A stretch of DNA of 64,000 bases from Eudromia elegans (taxonomy: Eukaryota > Chordata > Aves > Tinamiformes > Tinamidae), in the NCBI GenBank assembly GCA_003342815.1, contig PTEX01000032.1:1867644-1931643 (forward strand), written 5' to 3'. The notes beneath the pieces were generated by a model. That model searched no databases. It was not told where the DNA came from and saw only the letters and a list, made by a program, of their open reading frames with translations. This document shows, piece by piece, positions 39,577 to 52,326 of this stretch. The position numbers were made by a program, and so were the translations under genes. Each line of letters opens with the position of its first letter. Within the stretch, counting starts at the first letter, position 1.

Positions 39577-41267
39577 TTACTTTTTTTTTTTTAAATAATT
39601 CAATGCACTGGCAGTATAATTAATCCCTCTATGAGAGACACAAATGTACCAGTTCAACCAATATTATTTATACAGAGACATTGTGTTTAAAAACAACAAA
39701 AGTACATTTAAAATGTTTGTACATAAAGTATTACTGTTATTTCTTTTTTTTTGAAGAAGGAACAAATGTAAACAAAATGCATAATTGTGCAACACGTAGG
39801 AAATACAAAGCAAAACAGGCAAGATACAATTTTATACATATAAAGCAAAAGAAATCAAACTTTTATAACTATACAACATTTCCGTAATTGCTTGACATTT
39901 TAACAGTTACCTTGGTCTGTACAAAACAACTTATACTTAAAACTTTACAAGAATAACATGCTTGTTCAGAACAAAGACACCTTGTGAAACTGCAATGATT
40001 ATTGATATGATATTTGCACACATGAGGAAGGAAAAAAAGGCTAGTTCAATAGTAAATAAAGAGTAAGAACGCAAGGTAAAGGGCATTTAGTAAACTGTAA
40101 TCTAATTCCGATAGCTAATTAAGTTGCACTGCAATGCAGAAATTAAATCTGACTTTTGCTGGAAGACCGTAAGGTCATCGTGGTGCTCTATTTCCAGGAA
40201 CCAGTGGAAAGAGTATGTAAATATTCCTGATATTTTGGTTACCTCTACACACACGAGCGCATGTGCACAAACACACACACACACACTCCCAAAGGAAAAA
40301 TAAAAGGTATTTGCTAGAACAGCCAGAAATGGGAGGCAAGAGAGTGCAAACACTGGACTTGCAGCCTTGCGAGGGTAAAAGAAGAGGACTAGAAAGAGGA
40401 AACATCCACTCAGGTTGCCAGAGTTCCTCTTCCTGAATTTTAGTTAGTTTTTGTCTTTTTCAGAAGTCAGAAAGCAATTTAAGTTGCTTATGTTGTTAAT
40501 TAAGTTCACGTGAGCCTTTTTTTTAGATGCTCCCACTTTTGGGGAGTGCTACAGGCAAAGACAAAACACAAACCAGCTAATGCAACGTTAAAAAGTAGAT
40601 CTTTCGACTTCTTTGTGTTATACTTTGTGCTGATATGTCCTAGGCCTCTTGAATATGTGGATTTTTTTTGCAGTAGAAAATATGCAATCCAGACATGTGA
40701 GAAGGGAAAAAAAATACACAGGAAAAAAATACAGTATTTTATGGAATTACAAGGACTGTCAGTTTAGGTAAAACATTATTTTGAATGTCCTCAAATGATA
40801 CATATGGCTGAAATTAAATTCTTGATTGCATCAACTTAACTAACATGGTGCTGGGTGCTAAGCACTGCTGTACACTGAGCTATTCCTGCAGCTTCCGAGG
40901 AGCAACGTGCAGACTAAGATGCCCCGGGGAAGGAGGGCAGAGTCGGGCCTGGATAAATATTTGCCTTTGACTTCCGAATGCCCCAAACCCATTCGGTGAG
41001 CGAGCCCACGTCAGCCCACCGCAACGTCTCTCAACTGCAGTAACAGATTCCGTCTCTAGATCGACAGCATTTATGACACATCTGAATTTATTTGCCATTT
41101 TTCTATGCAAGCTAATGCTGATGCCAGTAAATATTTAAACTCAGAGGTAATGAAATTGCAACATGCCTCTTAGTTAAAAACAAAACATATGCAAGCCCAG
41201 ACAGCAGGCAGAAATTACCCTCCGATTCCTTTAGCAGAGATTATCTGGTGCTCGATCAGAAGAGTTC

Positions 41268-41294
41268 AATATATACTCAGCTTGAGTATATATT
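41268..41294. repeat. Perfect 12-bp inverted repeat with 3-nt loop
   Basis: AATATATACTCA and its exact complement TGAGTATATATT flank the loop GCT. It would form a stable hairpin in RNA from either strand. Confidence 0.9.
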
Positions 41295-41350
41295 TATAAA
41301 GCTGCATTAGGCTGTATAACACGGCCTGAGAAGGGAGAGAACTCGTTTTT

Positions 41351-41415
41351 CAGCTGGTGTAAATCAGCACTGACATCTGTGGAGCTACTTGGCGGCACAG
41401 CCAAGGCTTTGGCCC
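41351..41415. repeat. Ancient palindromic repeat fragment
   Basis: CAGCTGGTGTAAATCAGCAC then TCTGTGGAGCTAC and a TTTGGCCC end match the recalled CAGCTGGTGTAAATCAGCATAGCTCC...GGATCTGGCCC repeat. It appears to be the same broad family as the other palindromic fragments in this window. Confidence 0.5.
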
Positions 41416-43724
41416 ACACTCACCAGAAGCATGCAGCGCTCATTCACTCCACGTGTCAGAATCTCAGCGGAGGGAGAGCGGAGCGAACGTGGGATCGACA
41501 TCAGATAACAAAGCTACTCTGGCCATCCCGTTTCTGATAATGCTTTTCCAGACTCTGTGGTCTAAAGCACTTTCACGACGTGCTCCATACTGCATAGCTT
41601 TGCAAAGTACAGTGTTTCCTTGCAGGCAAGGACTATGTTACATTAATCATTTCATTGGCATAATCAGTAGACAAGGCATGATGGGAAAAGCTTTGGGGAT
41701 TGATCTGCATAGACACATATTGGCAAAAATCTGTTTGGGGTTCCAGGGGCTGCTGCTGCATGTTGGATTAACTCCACTGCACTCAGTGCTCCCGCACGCG
41801 CTTGCACCAGGTGAGGAGCTCGTCCCCTCTCTGTCACACATCAAGCAATATTTGCTGCTGCCCACAGGTCGGGTCATTCGCAATCTCAAGAGCAAACGGC
41901 TCCTGACCGTGGGCCAAAACGTCTCCAAGTCCGTCACTCCCCATTCTGTGTCACTGAAGTCAATGGCTGTTTCCCTGAGCAAGGGCTGAGTCAACACGGG
42001 GGCTGGTTGAAGAGCAAGTCTGTGCACAGTCACTCCGGCACCGATCCCAAGACCTTCCAACTACTTTCAGTGGGGGGAGCGCTCGGCTAGGACGAAACTG
42101 CTGTAATTCCATGGAATTCTTTGCTTTAAGTCAACTGAACTTCTGGTCCAATAAGCCGAACTCTGGCGGGACTCAGCTTCTCCCTTGATAAACAGTGCTC
42201 AGCAAGCTCAGCAAGCCTCGCCCGACTGCAGCGCAACGGCAGCCTTTGGTCCAATGAATTCCACACACCGAGCCAAGCTATTCTACATTTGCCTTGGCTC
42301 AAAATATGGTCCGTTTTAGCTACTATTGTTCATTAAAGCAGTAAAATTCACATAAGAGCTTGATTTTCCTTCCAACTCACACAAGGAGAAAACTGAGCAG
42401 CAACCAGGATTAACTCAGAGGCTTTCAATGGAATTACTACAGGGCGATACTCACATGGATGCGACTAAACTCCTAGCGAGCACAGAGAGGTTAGAGAAGT
42501 TGCATAGAAGGGACCCCAGTTATAATCCAAAATGAAAGCAAGTCTAATGCCTGTGTCATCTGTCCACATGGTTTATACCACCGGCATTGGAAGGACTCAA
42601 CGAGAGTCCCGCAAGCGTGCGTGCTGCTGCAGACACTGCAACTGAGTTGCAATCCTGCACGCAGTGAACATTGCCTGCTTGCTGGGGCTGCGTGGAGAGC
42701 AGACCAGAGCCGGCACGCAATGCCACGTCCCACCTGCGGCCACAGAGGCCCGACGCCGAGCGCGGTGCTAAGCGGGGTCCCACGGGTGCCCCCTGCACGC
42801 CGGGGCAGGCGCCAGTGCCGCGCGGTGGCTCCACAGCTCAGGCCCAGGGTCCAACGGCTGCAGCAGCCCCAGGGCTCTGTGCAGCTCCAGAGCCCGGGCT
42901 TGGCAGTGCCCTCCATGGCACCTCCCCGCTGGAGAGCACCCACATCGCTCCCCGAGCTGCTCCCTGCGCCTGGGGGGAGTTGTTGGGGAAACTGAGGCAC
43001 TCTGGGGTGACTGCAGGGCACTGCTAAGCACCAGTGCCTGGCAGTATGTGGCACCATGAGGCAGGTTAATGATTTGGAGAGGATGGTCCCTTATCAGCAT
43101 TTTGGAGGACACCAAGCCACAGCTGTTGCTCTGCAGGACACAGCCACAAGAAGCACTCACAGGTTAAACTCGTAATACCACCCCATGTAACTCAGCCCAG
43201 TTTCTTTAAATGATTTTCTGCATCTTTACCATTGCCTAATGTGATTACGGTGTCTATGAGCTGCCTGAGATGTTGCTCTGAACCCTGCCAGTCTGAGCAC
43301 AGCTTATCTTCCCTGTATTTCTCTATGGGTGCCCCCAACATGGTCCGGGCTGAGTCTCCTCCGACACCAGCCGTATGCAGCACCTGGGTTTGCTTTCCCT
43401 TCTGTCTGCAGAGCCACGGGATCACACTGGCCACACACTGAACTCAATCTCCTCCTGGTATCGACAGCCACCACCCTGTGTGCAGCCTGACCAGCGTCAC
43501 CTTGGAAGACAAAATGAAGAACCAAATCTTTTTGAAATGGAGTGGCTGAAGTAAAACTACCACGTATTTCAGAGAGGGAGGTCCAAACAGAGCCCCGTGG
43601 CAAGGACAACTACTCCCTAAGTCAGGCAGAAATGTTTCATACTCCCTAGTGGGGACGTTTAGAGAGTGAGACAGACTAATCAGGCTCTTGGCCTATGCAT
43701 GGCTATGATATATCAAGTGATAAA

Positions 43725-43749
43725 TACATATATATATATATATACACAT

Positions 43750-43780
<31 letters not shown>

Positions 43781-43782
43781 CC
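43725..43782. repeat. (TA)n repeat with CA interruptions
   Basis: Runs of TATATA broken by short ACAC and TACAT interruptions, about 58 bp. The sequence is self-complementary. Confidence 0.95.
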
Positions 43783-44420
43783 CATCACTAGACAATAGAG
43801 ATTGCCAGTGTGTGCTGCTGAGCCGTCCCGATGTTTTATTTTCATTTATAAAATACGATGCAAGGTAACACTGGAAGCTCTCCTAAGGACGGTGGGCTGT
43901 TCTGTTTTGGCGTGTGCCCCTTCTGTCCAGCCCCTGCTGCACCCCTGTGAAGTCACCAAGGTCCTGGGGGAGATGAAGGCCCCTTACGGTGACACCTTGA
44001 TCTCTGGGCTGCCCATGTAAAAGCACCAGGGTTCAAACATCATTCAAAACGACAAATCCAATTTCTTTGGTGACGTGCGAAATACTTTGTCTTTCTTAAA
44101 AGTTCACCAGACTGCTGCAAATAGGTTAACCTTCTGCAAAACACCAGCCCCCACAGTATGTTGACATCGTTTTCAGCTTTGACATTGACTTCAGTGACCA
44201 CAGGACCCAGATGTAGCATTATCACTTTTGTGTCATAGCTGCTTCGCTTGCAAAATGACAGCAGAGGCAAAGATGACTATTTACATAGCAGAGAGGAACA
44301 CATGAAGAACTTTGCTACCACTTAGCACTATTAAGCGTGCATCCCCGTTAAGGCTACCATTCCTTTCCTCCTGTGCAAGGAAAAAGGAGCGTGAACTTTC
44401 TATTGCAACTCTGCTCAAAT

Positions 44421-44421
<1 letters not shown>

Positions 44422-44471
<50 letters not shown>
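44422..44471. repeat. (CA)25 microsatellite
   Basis: An uninterrupted dinucleotide repeat of 25 units. On the minus strand, which is the AFF2 sense strand, it reads (TG)25 and would be (UG)25 in RNA if the long 3' UTR is real. Confidence 0.98.
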
Positions 44472-44474
<3 letters not shown>

Positions 44475-45045
44475 TCTTCAATACTGTCTGCACTGGAGCT
44501 TCTCCATCTCAAAGCAAAGCATGTTAATATCCAAGTCAGAATCCTTTAACGGTCCCATTCGTTTCAGTCTTTTAAGCGCACCCACGGAGCTGATCACTGC
44601 ATTAAGATAGTATTACATCTTAATAAAAATACAATGAAAAAAAAACCCTTCCAAATGTTTTGGAACATGAGAACTTGTCAGCGATTCCAAACTATTATAA
44701 TGGAAAAATGTCATAAAATCTGTGAAATTAAAAAATCACAGAAATCAAAATCCAGATTCAATTTCTCCGATTTTGCTTCATTAGAAGGAATAAAAATGCT
44801 TGACCTTTATTCTTTAAAAATCACAACTGAAATCAACAGACCTGTCCCTGTGTTTCAAAGCAGGTCATCTATAAATGAGACAATCAAAATATTCACACAG
44901 AGGCTATTTAAATGATTAAAAGCCCAAAGACCATGTAAGAAAAGGTGAAATTAAGCTAAGAGAAGCAAGCTGGGAAGGATGTTACCAGCACTATTAAAAG
45001 AAAGGTGGCAAGCTAAACCAGAATGTCTAAAAAATGGCAAAATAC

Positions 45046-45118
45046 ATAAAATAAAATAAAATAAAATAAAATAAAATAAAATAAAATAAAATAAAATAAA
45101 ATAAAATAAAATAAAATA
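45046..45118. repeat. (ATAAA)n pentanucleotide repeat
   Basis: About 73 bp of almost perfect ATAAA/AAAAT pentamers. On the AFF2 sense strand it reads (ATTTT)n, which would be an AU-rich repeat in the RNA. Confidence 0.98.
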
Positions 45119-48100
45119 TCACAAATACTGGGCCAAACCTGGCTCTCCAGGCTCCGTGTGACCTTTCTCGGCTGTTTGCTGGAGTGGGAAGTGTGGCTGG
45201 TCCTTCCAAAGCAGCTGGCTGAGCACAGCCAAGGCTGGTGAGCGCCGGGACATGGTCCAGTGGAACAGAGCCCATAGGGGATGCATGAGCTCAGGCTCCT
45301 GAGCCCTGCTCGTGTGGACCATGTTCCCCAGCGCACGTCACGCGTGACGCCGTGCACGTGGAGATGCTCACCGCACTGAACACAGGCCATTCCGCGTGCA
45401 CATAGTAAAACACTTCACTTAGACCTGCTGTAGCTCTGGACACGGAGGTTAAGTGCTCTGTAAATGCTCAAGCACTTAGGACTTGGCTGCCCTAGGATCT
45501 TGTAGTGATGGAGCTCCCAAATGTTTGCGTTTAGCCCTTAGCTTTGCATGCCCCCTTCACTGCTGAGCTATGGTTATTGCTCCAAACCCCCTGAAGCATG
45601 GGACACAAATGACAGTCTTGTCAGCTATGGCAATTTTATATGGAGCTTAGTGTCCTTCTTAAAGCCCAGCTGCAGAAATCAAGCAATTGCATCAGTGGCT
45701 TATTTTATCACTATTCAAAATAAATGTGTCATTTTCTGGCCCTTGGCTTGTTTGAGAAATGCCTGGAAATACATCTTGAATTCAGCCTCAAAGCCTCGGG
45801 ACCCTGAGGGCAAATACAGGAACCTAAAAAGTTCATTTAAAAAAAAAAAATCATGATTTGAGGTCAATCCTGTAATTTTGGAGCTCGGTTCATGACTGTG
45901 AATGCCTGCAGTGGGCAGCGTTAAGAGCAGACACAGAAAATGCCCAGGCAAATGCACACTGTTTCCCCACGGACTGCAACAAACAAACAATCTCATTTGA
46001 TTAACTCTGCTTGAAATAATATTTTTAAGGGGGTAAAATGATTTCACAGAGATGACACGTTGGCATTTGAAATGAGATGAATATAGTGCCTGTGAAAGTG
46101 CAATAATCCTTAATAACTAGCCCAAAAGAAGCATCATCCCCAGGGATAAGAAGGTAATTCACTCCCCATATTTAATTTGTTCCTAAGCTGCTTTTTGAAA
46201 CAAGACTGCTAAATAGTAAGTTGGCTTGTGATCCTAGGCTAGACTGCTGGACTTACTATAATCATGCCATTGATTCTGCATACATTTCAAACTAAGTCAC
46301 AGGATGCAAAATCAGGTGGGCTAATTCCTTAAGCTGTTTAAGGAAAAGGCTGTTAGCACAGGCTAAATTTAGAGATAGGAGTCTGTTTACTACAAGCAAC
46401 AGGGGAAGGATAATACACTGACTGCCCCGACTGACTGCAGCTAGCTCTGAACAGCCTCGTCTCTGAGGGCTCTGCTGCAAGGCGTCCCCATCCTCATGAA
46501 TTCGCAGCTGTCTCGGATTTCAGACAACATTAAAGAAAAAAGTGACGACGATGCACTTAATTAGACCAAATAGTTACCGAATCCCCACCGTGGGACCTTG
46601 TAAAAGGAATGGAAAACTTTGGCTTATGAGAAAACCACCCCATCACTCCTTCCTCTCAGATACTCACTCTGCTTAAAAAATAAAAAAAAAGAAAAGCAGC
46701 TTTCTGCAAGTATTTTTCTTTTCTCCTTTCTTTTTAAAAAATAGGATTTTTTTTTCTGTATTTCTGGATAGTTTTCACTGTCGTGGTTGTGTTCACTCGA
46801 TACTGGGGCCAGAAACACTGTGGCAAATGCTTTTGATGTTTCAGCCAGGTTACCAAAACCCTCAACGAGGAGCTAAGGGTTTATTGACCGCTCTAGGAAG
46901 AGGAAGGTGCACACAGCCCAGGGTGTGCACGTGGTACAAATGTCCTTTGCAGACAAACCCAATCTGGATGACTTCTCTAATGATCCCTCAGCTGCATTTA
47001 CAATACATTCCTGTGGAACAAAATATTAGGAATTATTGATTTTTAAGGCAAGGGAGTCTTAAAGGAAGCTAATATACAACTGCTACAGTGGTGTTTATCT
47101 GAAATGTGCACTGGGCATAGTCCTTAAACTGCTCTTACTGCAAATATGCAAGGTCTGCTCTAAAAATCATAACAGTCCGAACCTTTTAAATGGAAATTTG
47201 TCCTATTTATCTGGTCACAACCCAGTGAGCAGAATCCAATAACTCACCAGATTAAAGGATATACAGGATTATATAGCAGAAGGTAATTGCAATTAACTAA
47301 TATCTGGATGGCATTTAATACACATATTGTATTATTCCAATGAGATGAGACAGAATAATATTTACATTGCTGTGAGCATTTTCAGTTTATAGAAATGGAA
47401 CTTACAGTTTAGAAAGGTATGCAGGTGTTACATCAAGAATGAGATGAGACCATTTAAAGTCTTGTGAAATATTGATATAAATTCATTTTGCTTTGTTTCA
47501 TGCACCAGCGCTTCTTGCAGTGGCACCAGAACAGCAGTGCAGTTTATAACAGGGAAAAGAAGAAGAGGAAAGAGCAAATGTGAAATGGTCTAATTTATTC
47601 ACAATTGCTTTGAAATTCTATCTGAATTGTCTCATTATTATTCATGCATTAGAAAAATGGTCTGAAACTTGACAGCATGGGTAAATAGATGCAGAGCTTG
47701 GAAAATAGGTAATTTGACTGAAGAATTCCTGGCCATTATTAAACAAAGGTTATATTTCTTTTGGGTAAATCTGGTGATTTTATTTAATTTGTCATTGTTT
47801 TCAAGATAGCAATATAATACTGTTTGTTTCTAATGCTCTGAAATGAACAAAACAGGTATGAATTGATGCCACATGGAATAGTAATGTTTCAACAGTAGCT
47901 GGTTAGTTAAACTTCTAGAGAAGTTCATGAAGAATGTGCATACAGTTATTAATGGACTTTTACATACAATATTGACACTTAAAGTGTAGTGCTCCTGTTA
48001 AAATCTGCTTTCACAGAGTCACGATGCAAGAAGAGATTGTTCTATGAAAGAAAACCTTGAATGATTATTTGCTTGAGACTAAACAGTAAAACTGAAAGAA

Positions 48101-48484
48101 ATTTTACAGATCTAGTATAGGAATGGTAGATGAGACTATGAAAGCTAATATTTTGAAACTGCCTACTGAATTGCATTGTGCTGCCTACGGAAATTATTAA
48201 GCTGACAATAAACAGGTAGAATGGAATATCAAAACCTCATTGCATAGTGTGTCATCTTTCTTTAATGAGGCATTCCTTCACCTTTTACCTCCTTACACCC
48301 TTGGTGATCTTACACTATGTACCTGTAAGATATTCAGTGTTCTCTCTTAGAGATTTAGCCTATAGAAAGTATGAAATCTTAGCAATGATGTACTGTGTCA
48401 GGTAATGATGCCAGAATCAAGTTGCGAAAAGCTTGGTTCAAGTTCGGAAGGCGATTTGGAGTGAAAAGCTATAACTTCTACTAA

Positions 48485-48490
48485 TTTATT
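48485..48490 (-). terminator. AFF2: Proximal AFF2 poly(A) signal candidate (AATAAA)
   Basis: TTTATT on the plus strand gives a perfect AATAAA on the minus strand, 411 nt after the AFF2 stop. Cleavage would be expected 10-30 nt further on, at about 48455-48475. It would give a short 3' UTR isoform. Single hexamers are common by chance in AT-rich DNA. Confidence 0.4.
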
Positions 48491-48900
48491 TCAGAAGGGA
48501 TTTCTCTTATATACCCTCAAATATTTAAGACGCTTTGTACTATTTCTCAGGAATCCATATCTTCTCAAAGTGCTTTTTTGTTTTCACTTGAAGGCAGCAT
48601 GGACTTAAAACAATACTGCAGGGAATGTACCGTTCCATAAAGCACATAAGGATAGCAGGATCCAGGAGACACAAGGCATAGAAAATTGTTGAAAATGAGT
48701 AGGTGGTACAACACATACTGCTCTTGAGTCATAAGTTCCATTTATGGTGACTTCTACTTCCAAGAGATAGGCTATTAAAAAAGGCAATAAAAATGAAGTT
48801 ACATGAATAAACTTCCAGAAATGAGTGGAGTTCCACCAGTGATCGTCTGTGCGCTGGCAGAGGTAGAGCAATGGGGATGTTATGAGTAGGGCCGCAGTCA

Positions 48901-49022
48901 CTACAACAAATGAGCCTCAATGCGCAGCCAGTGGAGTCCTTGGCGAACATAACGGACCAGATTGGTCATACTGCTGTGTTGTGTTAAGGGTCCCATCACT
49001 GAGTCCAGGTCTACAAAGAACT
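48901..49022 (-). CDS. AFF2: AFF2 last coding exon with stop codon
   Basis: This is the 122-nt coding part of the terminal exon, after a TTTCCTGTGTGTTGCAG acceptor. The first two bases complete the split glutamate codon. It then reads [20 protein letters not shown], then [19 protein letters not shown] and TAG at 48901-48903. This is the standard C-terminus of the family: the [20 protein letters not shown] core and final AHLL agree with human AFF2 as I recall it. AFF3 ends in NSAHLS and AFF4 in DAKLIS. Together the six exons give 690 nt with compatible phases at every junction, which is strong evidence that they belong to one intact gene rather than a retrocopy. Confidence 0.95.
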
Positions 49023-51313
49023 CTGCAACACACAGGAAACAGAAGGCATTGTTTGAGGCAGCTCTACAGCAATACACGTATCACAACGAGTTCATGCTCA
49101 CTAGCTGCAGTACAATTAGTGAGTTGCAAAGACATTGCACGGATGAGCACATAGGTCTGTAGGAAAGATACACGGGAGTCCTGATACACATGGTCAGCAT
49201 TAAGGTGGCTCCCAGTGTCAAGGCCATAGGTTTATACAGTGACATCCTGTTGAAAGTCTTGCTTAAAACCCTGCAAAGAACCTCCCCAGCAACTTCTCCA
49301 TTCAACCTGTGATTCTGAACCCATCACTGTCGTTTAGAAAAATGTCCTGGCTCACCCTAAAGATTGCAGGTGATGGAAAAAGTATTTCTAGGTAAGCTGC
49401 CAAGAATCAATTGCCCTCCCGCCACAGAAGTCACTTCCTCATAGAAACCTGTCACATTTCACCTTAGAATGCTTCCTTAGGGTCAAACTCTACAATTCAG
49501 AATTGATGTCTTGTGACTCTTTTTGCACTGGATTTTAAAACCACAGAATTTAACAAGGGCAACAATGTACCTAAACAGACCAAATGAGATTATCCGTGCT
49601 GGACTTCAACCAAAGCAAGGTCTGAATGATTGCCAGTGACCTTACTTTAGCTTTGACGATCTTCTTTTTCAATTTTTTTAAGCCTAGTCTAGACTTGCAG
49701 ATTTAAATAATGAGCTATGACAGGTTTTTTTCCCCCCACTCCATGATGTACTCTCTCCTGGGCATGAAGTGCTGCTCTGGATCATAAAGAGGCTCCTGCG
49801 CTTTCTGTTGCTGCCATTGCAGCAGTTTTGGCTATCAGGTTATCCTGTACGGGGTTCAGAGGCCTCAAGGGACGCAGAGAGGAGGAGAAGGAAGAAAGGG
49901 AGGGAGGAAATATGCCCCAAAATGACATCTCAGAGACGGGAACCCTCCTCAGCCAGAAGCCCCTCTGAGTGCAGAAGTCAGTCAGTTAGCACGATAACCA
50001 GGGGCTGAGCCCCTGCTTCACAACCCATCTAACCCCAGTCCTCTCATCACTCAGCCAGCTAACACGCTGTTGGCTGCCGTGCTCGAGCAGATGCAGGGTA
50101 CAAAATCATTACCAGCACTTTCTTCAGCATGCGGTGCTGCTTTGAGGTCTTCTATCCAAGTATTGACAGCCTGACCCTGGCCAGCTTGGGAGCTACAACC
50201 GTATCACAGCACAAAGTGATATGGCTGGAGGCAAGCATAAAGAAAGCTTAGGGATATCACCGTCGAGTTATGATTCTGTAGCCAGCAGTTACTTTTAATC
50301 TTCCTTCCTCTGTCTTTTATTCCCCTTCTCCAGTGTGAAATCAATACTTTTAGAAGTGAAATAATGCAGTGTCTTGCTTGCATTCTACTGATCTAATTCT
50401 AGGCTCAGCTAAACAATAATTGCTTTAAACACTGAGAATTCAACTTGAAGGCTAATTTCAGTTTACCTATCTGAACTTATTTCTTGGAAAAGCTATAAAC
50501 ACTACAGTCACTTATTTAACTTATATGTGAAATAACAGGCCTTTATCACTGCAGAACTGATGGTATGATGGTTTTCTGCTGTACAGCAAAAGTGTTGTTA
50601 TCTTTAGAAGCTTTAAAAAAAATCTGATTCTGTAAAATCAGCTGAGAGTTGGATGCTGTAACTGGTGAACAGCTCTGCAGGTGATCCAGCACAGACCAGC
50701 ACATGGGTTGGCTTTGGGACGTGTTCAGTTTAGACTGCTCCGCTACAGAGGCAGGTTTTATGACTTACTCCTATTCCCTAACATGCCCTAAACTCCACTG
50801 ACTATGGAAAACACAACCACAGACACACTGCTGTATGTTCCCCCCTTCCTTTTCAATCCAGAGCATCTTGGTGAGTCATCCTTGTGCTGCTCCTTCTGCA
50901 GCTGCAGAAAGCTGCAGAGCTGCTTCTTTACTTTAATGGTACCCATTTATAGGAGACGGACAAGAGAGGGATCTCCTCCTCCTCTGAGCCAGCTGGACAG
51001 GAGTCAAGTCCAAACCGGGAGCGTGCTTGGAGGAGCACAGAGCTGGAGCTGGCAGCCAGGCTCCCAGGGAGGATGAGCTGCAGACTCACCAACGTGCCTC
51101 CCTAGCGCCGTGGCAGCAGAGAGGTCTCCTGTGTCTGCATGGCTGTAGCTTAAAAACCAGTCGTGGTAGTGGGAGGCGCCTCTAGGCTTTAGGCGTTACA
51201 ATGATGGGGCTACGATTTTACCCCAAGCCCTATTAGCTCACTGGGGACATTTTCTTGGGTAAGACCCCCCCCTGTGATTCAGAAGACAAGAGGAAACAAT
51301 GAGAGCTCACCAC

Positions 51314-51314
<1 letters not shown>

Positions 51315-51353
<39 letters not shown>

Positions 51354-51428
51354 AAAACAAAAAAACAAAAACAAAAAAAAAAAAAAAACCCACAAAAAAA
51401 CCCACCAAAAAAAAAAAAAAAAAAAAAA
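51315..51428 (+). repeat. A-rich low-complexity tract
   Basis: About 114 bp that are almost all A, broken by isolated C residues and CCCAC-type clusters. It lies in the last AFF2 intron and is T-rich on the gene's sense strand. No target-site duplication or SINE/LINE body is recognisable next to it. Confidence 0.95.
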
Positions 51429-52266
51429 GTCACTAGATCATTTTTTTTGACTGAATATGCGGTTTTCAATTTAAAAGGCTTTTTCTTTTTTAAAGACCAT
51501 TCTGATTTCCAAGGGAAAAACATTCTCATTTTTTTATAATGACCTGAATGCCTAAATCCCTGATACAGAGCCCAAGAGATTTGTACATTGTTGGGATTTA
51601 GGGTTTGCACCCATCCTGTTTGCACTCATGGGCGAGAGTCCACAAACCAGCAAGCCAGGCCTTGTGCACAGTGGCTGTCAGCCCGCCGGGCAAAGGTGGA
51701 GCTGAGATAGCTACAGAGTAAGGCACAAGCCCTGCCCTAGCCACTCAGACCTACGTGCTTTAAGTAATTTCAGAGATGCAGGTGAAAACTGCTTCAAATT
51801 ACCATTACAGTTAGATTTCATGAGACAATATTTGTCAAGTCAAAAATGTCTTAAATATATCCTTATGTAAATGAAATCCATCATGTGATGGAGCATGGAT
51901 GCAGACTACTGCAGCTCTTCTTATGTACTTCTGGTTTTGTTACATCACGCTTTTTTCAAATTGCAGTTTAAGTGTGCAAGTGTAAATCTAAAATTTAATT
52001 GGGAATGAGGTGTCTTTCCAGACAGACTGTAAGGACAGGCATGCTATAACACGTATGAACATCTGATTTCTCTCTCCAGTGACTTATGGGACTTATGGGA
52101 CAAATGAGACTTGAAGCAACACAAACTTTCCATTCACTGTGTAAATGCTGCAGTTTGTGAAACAAGTAAAGATATGATCAAATAGGGCACAATCCTAGAT
52201 GTTTTGCTCATGTGAGAAACCCTTACTCATACATCCAAACCCACAAAAATCAGGGGGACTGCTTGT

Positions 52267-52326
52267 CTGAAGAAAGATAACTCCCATATGACTTCTCTGA
52301 ATAAAGGTTACTCCTATATGACTTTG
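52267..52326 (+). repeat. Two-copy 30-bp tandem repeat
   Basis: Two adjacent 30-bp units share CTGAA-AAA, TACTCC-TATATGACTT-type blocks with a few substitutions. They lie in the last AFF2 intron. Confidence 0.85.

Larger units (their letters stand above)
39555..48900 (-). other. AFF2: Candidate long 3' UTR of AFF2 (inferred)
   Basis: No coding gene is supportable in these 9.3 kb directly downstream of the AFF2 stop. From memory, mammalian AFF2/FMR2 transcripts are long with a large 3' UTR. A minus-strand AATAAA at 39571-39576 lies where AT-rich sequence gives way to a GC-rich belt, so it is a natural distal end. Within the region are a TA repeat, a (CA)25 tract, an (ATAAA)n tract, a 12-bp perfect hairpin and a GC-rich patch at about 42.5-43.05 kb. 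Only the stretch next to the stop is confidently transcribed. The rest is inference and could be intergenic if the proximal signal near 48485 is the main one. Confidence 0.5.

Noticed and set aside
42491..43057. A 188-codon minus-strand open frame in the GC-rich patch.
   Set aside because: Composition-driven. Several equally long frames overlap it on both strands and no motif is present.
44281..44610. Open frames made of repeated Cys-Val or Thr-His residues.
   Set aside because: They are read-throughs of the (CA)25 microsatellite.
48605..48901. A 98-codon frame opening at a GTG overlapping the AFF2 stop, hydrophobic in composition.
   Set aside because: It is out of frame with AFF2, lacks an ATG at its start, and sits in the expected 3' UTR. 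No known family match.
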